DNA of 5,330 nucleotides from Verrucomicrobiota bacterium (GCA_008932955.1 WBXE01000170.1:1-5330); one strand, 5' to 3'. Counted from the first letter of the stretch, positions 1 to 5,330 are shown. Program-made: numbers and translations. The notes: generated by a model not told the origin, from the letters alone.

Positions 1-28
1 CTGCGCTTACGCCCCCTCCGGATTTCAT

Positions 29-56
29 TTGTCGCCGACGGATTCCGCCCTATGCT
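29..56 (+). promoter_or_regulatory. Possible sigma-70-like promoter of the protease-folK unit
   Basis: TTGTCG at 29-34 matches the -35 consensus at 4 of 6 bases. A 16-base spacer follows, then TATGCT at 51-56, which matches the -10 consensus at 4 of 6. Transcription from it would begin at about 62-64, only a few bases before the ATG at 66, giving a leaderless or nearly leaderless mRNA. That would fit the lack of a ribosome binding site there. The match is weak and only 65 bases of upstream sequence are visible, so this is tentative. Confidence 0.2.
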
Positions 57-65
57 CGGCCAGCC

Positions 66-1529
66 ATGCCTCGCTTCCGCGCCCTCCTGTTGCCGCTAGC
101 CCTCGCCGGTGCTGCCCTCGCTGCAGACAAACCGCCGCTGGCGTCCGATGTTTACAAGTCCGTCTTGCGCATCGAGGTGGCCACCCAAACGCCCGACTAT
201 CACACACCGTGGAACGCCGGCCACTTCAGCGGCGCCATCGGCAGCGCCTTCATCATTGGCAACAACCGCATTCTGACAAACGCTCACGTCGTCTCCAACG
301 CCAGCCGCATCCTCCTCAATATCTACGGCAGCCCGAAAAAATACCCGGCCAAGGTCGAATTCATCGCCCACGACTGCGATCTGGCACTGCTCTCAGTGGA
401 AAATTTTGCCGACTTTGCAGCGTTTCCGGTGTTTGAGCTCGACGATGTACCCGCTCTTGAAAGCCAGGTACGCGTCATCGGCTATCCGATTGGTGGCGAG
501 CGGCTGTCGGTCACCCGCGGGGTGGTGTCGCGCATTGACTTCCAACCGTACTCGCACTCGCGGGCCGATTCGCACCTCATCGTGCAGATCGACGCGGCGA
601 TCAATCCCGGCAATTCCGGCGGCCCGTGCATCCAGAATGGCAAGGTTGTAGGGGTTGCCTTTCAAGGCTTGCGCCAAGCTGACAATACCGGCTACATCAT
701 CCCGACGCCGGTGATAAAGCGCTTTCTCAAGGATATTGAGGACGGCACCTACGATCACTACGCTGAATTGGGCAGCAGCGAGTTCCCTCTATTTAATCCC
801 GCGATGCGCAAGGCCCTCGGCCGACCCGATGACGACCAGGGCGTGCTCGTCACCGACGTCATTGCCACCAGCTCCGCCGATGGCCGCCTCGAACCCGGTG
901 ATATCCTCATGTCCATCGAGGGCCTGCCCATCGACAGCGCTGGCATGGTCGTCATCGCGGGCGAAAACGTCAATTTCCACGAAATCATCGAACGCAAATT
1001 CGTTGGTGACAAAATTGGCCTGCGCCTGCTGCGCAAAGGCGAGTGGCAGGACGTGCAAATCGACCTTAAGCCCCTCAAGTGGTCGCGGATGTTTGCCATC
1101 GATTATGAAAGCAAACCCCGCTATGTCGTCTTTGCCGGCCTGGTTTTCCAACCCCTCGATACCAACCTGTTCGCTAGCCAGAAATTCGACGATATCAACG
1201 TGCGCCGCCTCTACACCGACTACGTTCACAAGGGCATTTTCCAACAACGCGAGGACATCGTGGTGCTCACCCGCATAGAAAGCGATCCGGTCACCAGCCA
1301 GCTCGATGGATTCGCCGGCTGCGCGGTGGACACCATCAACGGCATCACCGTGCGCGGCCTCGCCCAGGCCTACGAACTTCTCTATCCGCCAGACCCACCC
1401 GAGTTCTGCGTCATCCAGCTTTTCGGCTCCAGCCGGCCGCTGGTCATCCCCTCAGCCAAGGTCAAGGACGCCAACGCCCGCGTCCAAAAGGCCAGCGGCA
1501 TCGACCACCTCTTCAACCTCCATTCCTAA
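66..1529 (+). CDS. Secreted trypsin-like serine protease, HtrA/Deg family with PDZ domain(s)
   Basis: The product has 487 residues and is probably an envelope protease that degrades or processes misfolded exported proteins. Residues 1-19 form a Sec signal peptide: basic MPRFR, then a Leu/Ala core ending ALA before ADKPP. This supports the ATG at 66. The S1 protease domain spans about 30-225 and shows the full triad: His74 in LTNAHVV, Asp105 in DCDLALL, and Ser184 in NPGNSGGP. A PDZ domain follows at about 250-330 (GVLVTDVIA…LEPGDILMSIEG). The stretch at about 335-487 (YVVFAGLVFQPL, then GCAVDTINGI) resembles the second PDZ-like domain of plant-type Deg2/Deg9 proteases more than classical DegP. 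No membrane anchor is seen after the signal peptide. No Shine-Dalgarno sequence precedes the start. folK begins one base after the TAA, so co-transcription is likely. The protease call is firm; the substrate and exact subfamily are unknown. Confidence 0.93.
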   Translation: MPRFRALLLPLALAGAALAADKPPLASDVYKSVLRIEVATQTPDYHTPWNAGHFSGAIGSAFIIGNNRILTNAHVVSNASRILLNIYGSPKKYPAKVEFIAHDCDLALLSVENFADFAAFPVFELDDVPALESQVRVIGYPIGGERLSVTRGVVSRIDFQPYSHSRADSHLIVQIDAAINPGNSGGPCIQNGKVVGVAFQGLRQADNTGYIIPTPVIKRFLKDIEDGTYDHYAELGSSEFPLFNPAMRKALGRPDDDQGVLVTDVIATSSADGRLEPGDILMSIEGLPIDSAGMVVIAGENVNFHEIIERKFVGDKIGLRLLRKGEWQDVQIDLKPLKWSRMFAIDYESKPRYVVFAGLVFQPLDTNLFASQKFDDINVRRLYTDYVHKGIFQQREDIVVLTRIESDPVTSQLDGFAGCAVDTINGITVRGLAQAYELLYPPDPPEFCVIQLFGSSRPLVIPSAKVKDANARVQKASGIDHLFNLHS

Positions 1530-1530
1530 C

Positions 1531-2037
1531 ATGCCACGCGTCGGCATCGCCCTCGGCTCCAACCTCGGGCCACGCCTAGCCAACCTGCGCGCTGCCCGCG
1601 AGCTGCTGCGCCGCCTCACCCGCCCCGGCGACGAGTTGCTACAGGCCCCGATCTATCAAACTGCCCCGCTTGCCTGCCCGGACGGCTCGCCGGACTTTTT
1701 CAACACCGTGGTGGAAATCGGCTACGACGGCAGCCCCGCGGAATTGCTGCAACACACCCAGGCCATCGAGCTGACCCTCGGCCGCACTCGCAGCACCACC
1801 CACCACGCCCCGCGCTCCATCGATATTGACTTGCTCTACTTTGGCGCCGCCACCCACGCCAGCGTCGGCTTGGTCATCCCCCATCCGCGCCTGACCCAAC
1901 GCCGCTTCGTCCTCCAGCCCTTGGCCGATATCCGGCCCGAGCTGATCCTGCCCGGCGATTGCCTAACCATTGCCGCGCACCTCGCCGGGCTGGTATCCGC
2001 AGAGCCTGCACCTGCGCTCGTCCAGAGGGAGTGGTAG
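1531..2037 (+). CDS. folK: 2-amino-4-hydroxy-6-hydroxymethyldihydropteridine pyrophosphokinase (FolK/HPPK)
   Basis: This is a cytoplasmic enzyme of 168 residues. It transfers pyrophosphate from ATP to 6-hydroxymethyl-7,8-dihydropterin, the step before dihydropteroate synthase in folate synthesis. Visible family motifs are IALGSNLG (6-13), QTAPL (43-47), DFFNTVVEI (55-63), the signature GRTRSTTHHAPRSIDIDLLYFG (starting at 84, with Mg-binding Asp98 and Asp100), and IPHPRLTQRRFVLQPLADI (from 116). Length is normal for the family. By alignment with E. coli FolK at a constant offset of 3, Arg82, Arg84 and Arg92 are kept as Arg85, Arg87 and Arg95. Trp89 and Gly90 are replaced by His92 and Ala93. 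An upstream ATG at 1306 lies in the same frame but inside the protease gene; the start at 1531 gives the standard N-terminus. No ribosome binding site is visible, so translational coupling to the protease across the one-base gap is plausible. No other folate gene is present. Confidence 0.94.
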   Translation: MPRVGIALGSNLGPRLANLRAARELLRRLTRPGDELLQAPIYQTAPLACPDGSPDFFNTVVEIGYDGSPAELLQHTQAIELTLGRTRSTTHHAPRSIDIDLLYFGAATHASVGLVIPHPRLTQRRFVLQPLADIRPELILPGDCLTIAAHLAGLVSAEPAPALVQREW

Positions 2038-2159
2038 GGGAGGATCGGCTAGGCTTGGCCGCGCATTAGCTAACGGGCGGGCCACCCGCTACTGTTGACT
2101 AAACACTTTGGGTTGTTTGAAGAGAGGCTCGGGCATCGACTAAGGAGCCACGCAAGAAT

Positions 2160-2334
2160 ATCTGTTGCATTGTAACGGCGCGTCTATGACCGCCGCTGCC
2201 CTTGAACCGCCAATGACCCCGCCGCACGCCGATACTCGCCAGCAAGCTGGCTTGGCCTGGCGGCAGCAAGCTGCCGCACTCCAAGCGCCATTTCATTCAC
2301 ATCGACGGTCACAGATTGCCGCTACAACGCATCT
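2160..2334. repeat. Inverted REP-pair (BIME-like) element, copy 1
   Basis: The element is 175 bp with related inverted ends. The left end (GCATTGTAACGGCG, 2167-2180) runs into a hairpin whose arms are CGGCG (2176-2180) with CGCCG (2191-2195), and GTC (2182-2184) with GAC (2188-2190). The right end has CCGCTACA-ACGCATCT (2319-2334), the mirrored form of the left end. By hand alignment with copy 2 at 4691-4814, the left blocks match at 45 of 56 bases (2160-2215 against 4691-4746). The right blocks match at 27 of 33 (2302-2334 against 4782-4814). The interiors differ, and this copy is 51 bp longer because of an internal palindrome pair. A TGTAG foot followed by a hairpin is the layout of REP sequences linked to RAYT transposases. 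Here the left foot is TGTAA, probably decayed. Confidence 0.75.
2238..2277. repeat. Two adjacent perfect palindromes nested in REP-pair copy 1
   Basis: GCCAGC-AA-GCTGGC (2238-2251) is followed 8 bases later by GCGGCAGC-AA-GCTGCCGC (2260-2277). Both are perfect inverted repeats around the same core, CAGCAAGCTG. They are absent from copy 2 of the surrounding element and account for most of its extra length. Read on the minus strand, this stretch plus the following ACTCCAAG gives the peptide-like string LECGSLLPPGQASLLA. I recognise this from spurious small ORFs in Verrucomicrobia genomes, so I treat it as a second dispersed repeat family and not as coding. Confidence 0.65.
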
Positions 2335-2355
2335 CAGTCACATCGGCAGTCACAG
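2298..2355 (+). repeat. 17-bp near-exact direct repeat upstream of the sulfatase
   Basis: The segment 2298-2314 (CACATCGACGGTCACAG) recurs at 2339-2355 as CACATCGGCAGTCACAG, 15 of 17 bases identical and 41 bases apart. The first copy overlaps the right end of the REP-pair element; the second lies just outside it. TTGCATTGT at 2363-2371 also repeats the left end of that element (2165-2173). Together these suggest a partial, decayed duplication of element sequence reaching to within about 30 bases of the sulfatase start. Confidence 0.45.
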
Positions 2356-2402
2356 CCCACGCTTGCATTGTCCACCGTTACCGCTCACTTTTCGTGCAGC
2401 TC

Positions 2403-4007
2403 ATGTTCCCTAAACTTCTCCATTTATTGTTAGCCATGCTGCCGTTCTTCGGCATCGCCGCCGCCGAACAATCCCCGCCGAAAAAGCCCAACGTGGTGGT
2501 CATCGTCGCCGATGACATGGGCTTTTCGGACATTGGTTGTTACGGCAGCGAAATCCACACGCCCAACCTCGACCGACTCGCCAGCAACGGCCTGCGCTTC
2601 ACCGAGTTCTATAATACCGGACGCTGCTGGCCATCACGCGCCGCCATTCTAACCGGTTACTACGCCCAGCAGGTGCGCCGCGACGCCGTGCCCGGCATCA
2701 AGAGCGGCAACACCGGCGCCCGTCCCGCTTGGGCCCGGTTGCTACCTGAAATGCTGCGTCCGCTCGGCTACCGGTCGTATCACTCCGGCAAGTGGCACCT
2801 GGACGGCCAACCGCTCAAAAATGGCTTTGATCATGCGTATTCACTCAACGACCACGACCGCTATTTCTATCCGCGAGCCCACGCGTTTGATGACAAGCCG
2901 CTGCCGCCGGTCAAGCCCGACGACGGGTATTATGCCACCACTGCCATTGCCCAGCATGCAATCGACATGCTTGCCGGCCACCAGGCCGAGCACTGCGACG
3001 AGCCATTCTTCCTCTATCTGGCGTTCACCGCGCCGCATTTCCCTCTTCACGCCCTACCGGAAGACCTCGCCGTCTATCGCCAGCGCTATCTGGCAGGCTG
3101 GGATGTGCTGCGCCAGGAACGCTACACCCGCATGCAACAACTCGGACTGGTCGATGGCGCCCTCTCCAAACTCGATCCCACCGTCTGGCCTATCTACAAC
3201 CTCTCGCTCGCCGAACAACATGACAAAATAGGCCCCGGCGAGGTCGGCCGCGCCGTGCCCTGGGATAGTCTAACCGACGAACAACGCGCCTTTCAGCCCG
3301 TCAAGATGGCGATTCATGCGGCGATGATTCACCGCATGGATATCGAGATTGGCCGCGTCATCACCCAGCTCAAGGCGGCGGGAAAATTCGACGACACTCT
3401 GATTTTTTTTGTTTCGGACAATGGTGCCAGCGCCGAGCAAATCATCCGCGGTGATGGCCACGACCCGAGCGCCGCGCCGGGTTCCGCCAAAACCTTCCTC
3501 GGCTTAGGCCCCGCTTGGTCCACTGCCTCCAACACGCCCCTGCGCCTGCAAAAATCCTGGGTTCACGAGGGCGGCATCGCCACTCCGCTGATTGTCCACT
3601 GGCCTAACGGATTCACCGGCCGCGGCGAACTGCGCCACAACCCTGGCCACCTCATCGACCTCGCCCCCACTATCCTGCAACTCGCCGGCGGCCAATGGCC
3701 GGCCAGCGTCGGCGGCCGTCCGGTGCCCGCTCCGCCGGGCAAAAGCCTGCTGCCGGTGTTTGCCAAGGACGGCACGCTTAGCCATGAATATTTTTGGTGG
3801 CACCACGACGACAACCGCGCCATCCGCCTCGGCGATTGGAAACTCGTCGCCGATCACGACAAACCCTGGGAACTCTACGACCTCCACGCCGACCGCTCTG
3901 AAACCCACAACCTCGCCGCCGAACAACCCGCCCGCGTCACCCAACTCGAAGCGGCTTGGACCCAACATTTCAACGAGTTCCGCGCCCTCGCCGCCCAGCC
4001 TGACTGA
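2403..4007 (+). CDS. Exported type I (Cys-type) sulfatase, arylsulfatase-like
   Basis: This 534-residue enzyme hydrolyses sulfate esters, probably on a sulfated polysaccharide or other organic sulfate outside the cytoplasm. I chose the ATG at 2403, not the in-frame ATG at 2316, because it gives a good Sec signal peptide (MFPKLLHLLLAMLPFFG, ending IAAA). The 29 extra residues would be translated from repeat DNA. Catalytic features are metal ligands Asp37 and Asp38 in VADDMG, and the sulfatase signature CWPSRAAILTG with Cys75 as the residue oxidised to formylglycine and Arg79. Also present are Lys130 and His132 in SGKWHL, Asp339 and Asn340 in SDNGAS, and Lys384 and His388 in KSWVHEGG. The C-terminal RLGDWKLV and ELYDL motifs are typical of the family. 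It is full length. Activity would need a formylglycine-generating enzyme, which is not in the window. No ribosome binding site precedes the start. The substrate cannot be told from sequence. Confidence 0.95.
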   Translation: MFPKLLHLLLAMLPFFGIAAAEQSPPKKPNVVVIVADDMGFSDIGCYGSEIHTPNLDRLASNGLRFTEFYNTGRCWPSRAAILTGYYAQQVRRDAVPGIKSGNTGARPAWARLLPEMLRPLGYRSYHSGKWHLDGQPLKNGFDHAYSLNDHDRYFYPRAHAFDDKPLPPVKPDDGYYATTAIAQHAIDMLAGHQAEHCDEPFFLYLAFTAPHFPLHALPEDLAVYRQRYLAGWDVLRQERYTRMQQLGLVDGALSKLDPTVWPIYNLSLAEQHDKIGPGEVGRAVPWDSLTDEQRAFQPVKMAIHAAMIHRMDIEIGRVITQLKAAGKFDDTLIFFVSDNGASAEQIIRGDGHDPSAAPGSAKTFLGLGPAWSTASNTPLRLQKSWVHEGGIATPLIVHWPNGFTGRGELRHNPGHLIDLAPTILQLAGGQWPASVGGRPVPAPPGKSLLPVFAKDGTLSHEYFWWHHDDNRAIRLGDWKLVADHDKPWELYDLHADRSETHNLAAEQPARVTQLEAAWTQHFNEFRALAAQPD

Positions 4008-4069
4008 AGCCCCCAGAGGCCGTGGGCGTCAAAGTTAAGGTTTTTTTGAGATGGTTCGTGACGAATTTT

Positions 4070-4158
4070 ACCACTGAGATACTGATGACCACTGATACCA
4101 CTGAAATACTCATCAATTTCTTCTCAGTGTGATCAGTGAAAATCAGTGTTTCAGTGGT
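4070..4158. repeat. Large inverted repeat of CACTGA units between convergent genes
   Basis: Arms 4070-4104 and 4124-4158 align without gaps. By hand count 28 of 35 positions are complementary, plus two more as G-U in RNA, with a 19-base loop. The left arm carries four ACTGA cores starting at 4073, 4081, 4091 and 4100. The right arm carries four TCAGT cores starting at 4124, 4133, 4143 and 4151, so spacings of 8, 10 and 9 are mirrored. The region is clearly more AT-rich than its surroundings and lies between the ends of the sulfatase and glyoxalase genes. A transcript from either strand would fold into a long stem, so it could act as a bidirectional transcription barrier or 3'-end stabiliser. 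It has no T-tract at the stem base, so it is not a standard intrinsic terminator. It may instead be a dispersed intergenic repeat. Confidence 0.7.
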
Positions 4159-4242
4159 TTCTCTGCCACGATTTACCGCAATGCGGGGCTTGCCCGACTC
4201 GATTCCCATTAGCTTGACGCGCCTGCCCAGCGGCCGAGGCGG

Positions 4243-4617
4243 CTAACATTCGAGAATCTCAACTTCGTAGCCGTCCGGATCAGTGACAAAAGCCATTTTG
4301 CGGGCGCCCGCGGCAAATTTTTCGCGCCATCCGCCAGGCCAAATCTCGATGCCCGCCGCTTCCACTTGGCCGCAATAGACAACGATGTCCGGCACGCCAA
4401 GGCAGGTGTGCATCAAGTCGTCGGGACAAGTGGCGGAGTAATCCGGCGAATAACACAATTCTAGCAGTACATCCTGCTCCGGCAAGCGGAGGAATGCGAG
4501 ACGGTTGCCTTGCGGCGAGTCCTTGCGCTCGCCCTCCAGATAACCCAGGGTGGTGTAAAAGGCGATGGAGCGGTCCAGATCGCGGACGCGGATGCGGGTG
4601 TGAAGAAAACGAATCAT
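4243..4617 (-). CDS. gloA: Glyoxalase I / lactoylglutathione lyase-like VOC-family protein
   Basis: This is a cytoplasmic metalloenzyme of 124 residues with the two beta-alpha-beta-beta-beta modules of the VOC superfamily. It is expected to isomerise the hemithioacetal of methylglyoxal and a thiol (glutathione in the classical enzyme) to the lactoyl thioester. The start at 4617 gives MIRFLHTRIRVRDLDRSIAFY, matching the E. coli GloA start MRLLHTMLRV. An ATG at 4644 would add nine residues with no family counterpart. All four metal ligands are present by position: His6, Glu53 in LLELCYS, His70 in LMHTCLGV, and Glu120 in DPDGYEVEILEC. It lacks the short C-terminal tail of E. coli GloA (135 residues). 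The stretch WPGGWREKFAAGA (93-105) differs from the E. coli loop, so thiol or substrate preference could differ. A standalone gene; the repeat element upstream separates it from dsbD on the same strand. Confidence 0.87.
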   Translation of the reverse strand: MIRFLHTRIRVRDLDRSIAFYTTLGYLEGERKDSPQGNRLAFLRLPEQDVLLELCYSPDYSATCPDDLMHTCLGVPDIVVYCGQVEAAGIEIWPGGWREKFAAGARKMAFVTDPDGYEVEILEC

Positions 4618-4659
4618 AACGCTGCCAAGCTGCCACATAGCCATGCCCCAGCCAAGCGC

Positions 4660-4682
4660 AAAAAAACCTGGAAGGCCGCAGG
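4660..4682 (-). terminator. Weak candidate intrinsic terminator downstream of dsbD
   Basis: Read on the minus strand, CCTG (4682-4679) and CAGG (4670-4667) form a 4-bp stem with an 8-base loop, followed directly by seven T residues (4666-4660). It would lie about 145 bases after the dsbD stop and 43 bases before the gloA start, separating the two genes. The stem is too short for confidence. Confidence 0.25.
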
Positions 4683-4690
4683 GGTAGCCA

Positions 4691-4814
4691 ATCTATCGCA
4701 TTGTAGCGGCGCGTCCATGCCCGCCGAAACTCATAAACCGCCAATGCAGCGGCGTTTCCCGCAAGCGTTATCCCATGCGCAGCGACGCTCTCAGAGCGCC
4801 GCTACACCGCATCT
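4691..4814. repeat. Inverted REP-pair (BIME-like) element, copy 2
   Basis: The element is 124 bp, the shorter and better preserved relative of the copy at 2160-2334. The left end has an intact TGTAG foot (4702-4706) running into CGGCG…CGCCG arms (4707-4711 and 4721-4725). The right end is a hairpin in which GCG-a-CGCTC (4782-4790) pairs with GAGCG-c-CGC (4794-4802) around a TCA loop. Its CTACA (4802-4806) is the complement of the TGTAG foot. Both ends therefore show foot-then-hairpin pointing inward, and GCATTGTAGCGGCG on the left matches the complement of the right end at 12 of 14 bases. It fills most of the gap between gloA and dsbD and carries no gene. Confidence 0.75.
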
Positions 4815-4818
4815 GGAT

Positions 4819-4840
4819 AGCGGCGCCTCAATGCGGCGCT
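4819..4840. repeat. Solitary REP half-unit overlapping the dsbD 3' end
   Basis: AGCGGCGC at 4819-4826, followed by CTCAATGC, resembles the left hairpin of the REP-pair element (AGCGGCGCGTCCATGC at 4705-4720). It folds as AGCG-g-CGC with GCG-g-CGCT around a 6-base loop, seven pairs and one mismatch. The loop holds the dsbD stop codon (4828-4830). It begins only four bases beyond the end of REP-pair copy 2, making a short cluster of three units. Confidence 0.5.
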
Positions 4841-5330
4841 GCGGCCTTGGGCTGGAGAATGACGTAGGCGGGCAGGCCCACTGCGTGAAAGCGCTGCATG
4901 AATGATTTGATAGCTTCGGCGTCGGGTTGCTCGGCTTGAAACTTGATTTTCACGTAGCCGTCGAGCGCGGCCTTTACGCCGGCATCCTGCAGGGTGGTCT
5001 TGTCCATGGTCAGGCAGTTTTTGCACCAGGAGGCCCAGACGTCGATGAGCACGGGGTGGTGTTCGCGCTCGGCCACGGCGAGCCCGTCGGCAAGTGATGC
5101 GTACCAGCCCGCCGGGGTTTTTTCGTTAGATACAACCGTCGCTTGTTGGGTGACCGGTTGGCGGCTGGCGAAAATTTCGTAGCAGAGGTAGCCGTAGTAG
5201 ATGGCGGTGGCGATGATGAGGGTGCCGAACGCCTGTTTGACGCGGATCATCCAGGCACCTGGCTTGGGCAAGGAGGCTAGGCCGGCGCCCGCGAATGGCC
5301 ATGGAATGGCCATGCCGATGCCGAGGAAAA
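4828..5330 (-). CDS. dsbD: DsbD-type thiol:disulfide interchange protein, C-terminal part (5' end beyond window)
   Basis: The reading frame is open to the window edge (FLGIG before the Met at 5313), so that Met is internal and the gene is cut by the edge, not truncated biologically. DsbD carries electrons from cytoplasmic thioredoxin across the inner membrane to periplasmic oxidised proteins and to cytochrome c maturation. Counting from the Met at 5313, visible parts are the end of the membrane domain (AIPWPFAGAGLA, then PKPGAWMIRVKQAFG) and a final membrane helix at about 28-48. A linker follows, then a periplasmic thioredoxin-like domain at about 70-155 with WCKNC (Cys97, Cys100) and the cis-Pro motif GLPAYVIL. 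The order matches the beta and gamma domains of DsbD. The last residues (AAAPH) and the stop lie in repeat sequence. The N-terminal domain cannot be seen, so a shorter CcdA-thioredoxin fusion form is possible. Confidence 0.88.
   Translation of the reverse strand, partial: FLGIGMAIPWPFAGAGLASLPKPGAWMIRVKQAFGTLIIATAIYYGYLCYEIFASRQPVTQQATVVSNEKTPAGWYASLADGLAVAEREHHPVLIDVWASWCKNCLTMDKTTLQDAGVKAALDGYVKIKFQAEQPDAEAIKSFMQRFHAVGLPAYVILQPKAAAPH

Larger units (their letters stand above)
2038..2402. other. 365-bp intergenic region dominated by repeats
   Basis: This gap between folK and the sulfatase gene has no convincing gene. The part at 2038-2159 holds short hairpins such as GCGGG-CCA-CCCGC (2077-2089). 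None is followed by a T-tract, so I call no terminator. From 2160 it is filled by a REP-pair element, two internal palindromes and a short duplicated segment, listed separately. Open frames here, such as one from 2165 to 2413, are the repeats read as protein. I recognise no convincing promoter for the sulfatase; TTGACT at 2095-2100 lacks a matching -10. Confidence 0.7.

Noticed and set aside
2095..2123. Sigma-70-like promoter with TTGACT as the -35 element
   Set aside because: At a 17-base spacing the -10 position reads TGAAGA, a poor match, and it would give a leader of about 270 bases across the repeats.
2099..2296. Minus-strand 65-residue frame containing LECGSLLPPGQASLLA
   Set aside because: It spans the nested palindromes; it is a chance reading of a dispersed repeat, not a gene.
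2316..2402. Longer N-terminus for the sulfatase from the ATG at 2316
   Set aside because: It would put 29 residues of repeat-derived sequence before a clear signal peptide that starts at 2403.
2165..2413. Open frame of 82 residues on the plus strand preceded at a distance by AAGGAG (2142-2147)
   Set aside because: It starts with TTG 17 bases after the motif, which is too far, and consists almost entirely of the REP-pair element. The second element copy gives similar peptide strings (for example RRSQ-AAT-HL) in the same frame, which is explained by DNA-level repeat similarity.
4013..4047. Intrinsic terminator after the sulfatase (T-run at 4041-4047)
   Set aside because: The only stem upstream is a 4-bp GCCC/GGGC pairing more than 10 bases from the T-run, too weak and too distant to call.
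4070..4158. CRISPR array
   Set aside because: The repeated units are 5-7 bases with 2-4 base gaps and are inverted halfway; there are no spacers of CRISPR size and no cas genes.
3970..4209. Minus-strand 79-residue frame with repeated SVVSVVISISVV
   Set aside because: The repeated residues come from translating the CACTGA inverted repeat, and the frame has no recognisable domain or start context.
4510..4905. Plus-strand 131-residue frame across the gloA-dsbD gap
   Set aside because: It lies antisense to the gloA start and the dsbD end and takes its middle from the repeat element; both antisense genes have firm family motifs.

Overview
The window reads as a stretch of a GC-rich bacterial chromosome. 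It is most likely from the Verrucomicrobiota or a related PVC-group lineage. The evidence is a secreted Cys-type sulfatase, start sites without Shine-Dalgarno sequences, a plant-Deg-like secreted protease, and intergenic regions filled with GC-rich palindromic repeats. One of these repeats reads ECGSLLPP…ASLLA on the minus strand, a chance translation I associate with Verrucomicrobia genomes. The lineage call is recognition plus inference, not a search result.

Layout. Positions 66-1529 (+) encode a secreted trypsin-like HtrA/Deg protease with one clear PDZ domain and a further C-terminal PDZ-like region. One base after its stop comes folK (1531-2037, +), a pterin pyrophosphokinase of folate synthesis, so the two probably share a transcript. 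A 365-bp gap (2038-2402) holds a repeat element with inverted REP-like ends and a second repeat family inside it. Positions 2403-4007 (+) encode an exported arylsulfatase-type enzyme. It converges on a glyoxalase I gene (4243-4617, -). Between these two lies an unusual 89-bp inverted repeat made of four CACTGA(T) units facing four mirrored units. A second copy of the REP-pair element (4691-4814) separates the glyoxalase gene from the 3' part of a DsbD-type thiol:disulfide interchange gene (4828-5330, -), which runs off the right edge. A lone repeat half-unit overlaps the end of that gene and contains its stop codon.

Functionally the genes are a mixed housekeeping and cell-envelope set, not one pathway. 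There is a periplasmic protease, an exported sulfatase and a redox-supplying membrane protein, plus cytoplasmic FolK and GloA. I see no defence system, CRISPR array, RNA gene, phage gene or transposase gene. The most interesting material is the non-coding repeat architecture. The two REP-pair elements have GTAG-type feet in front of hairpins, as expected for sequences moved by RAYT (REP-associated tyrosine) transposases, although no such transposase lies in the window.
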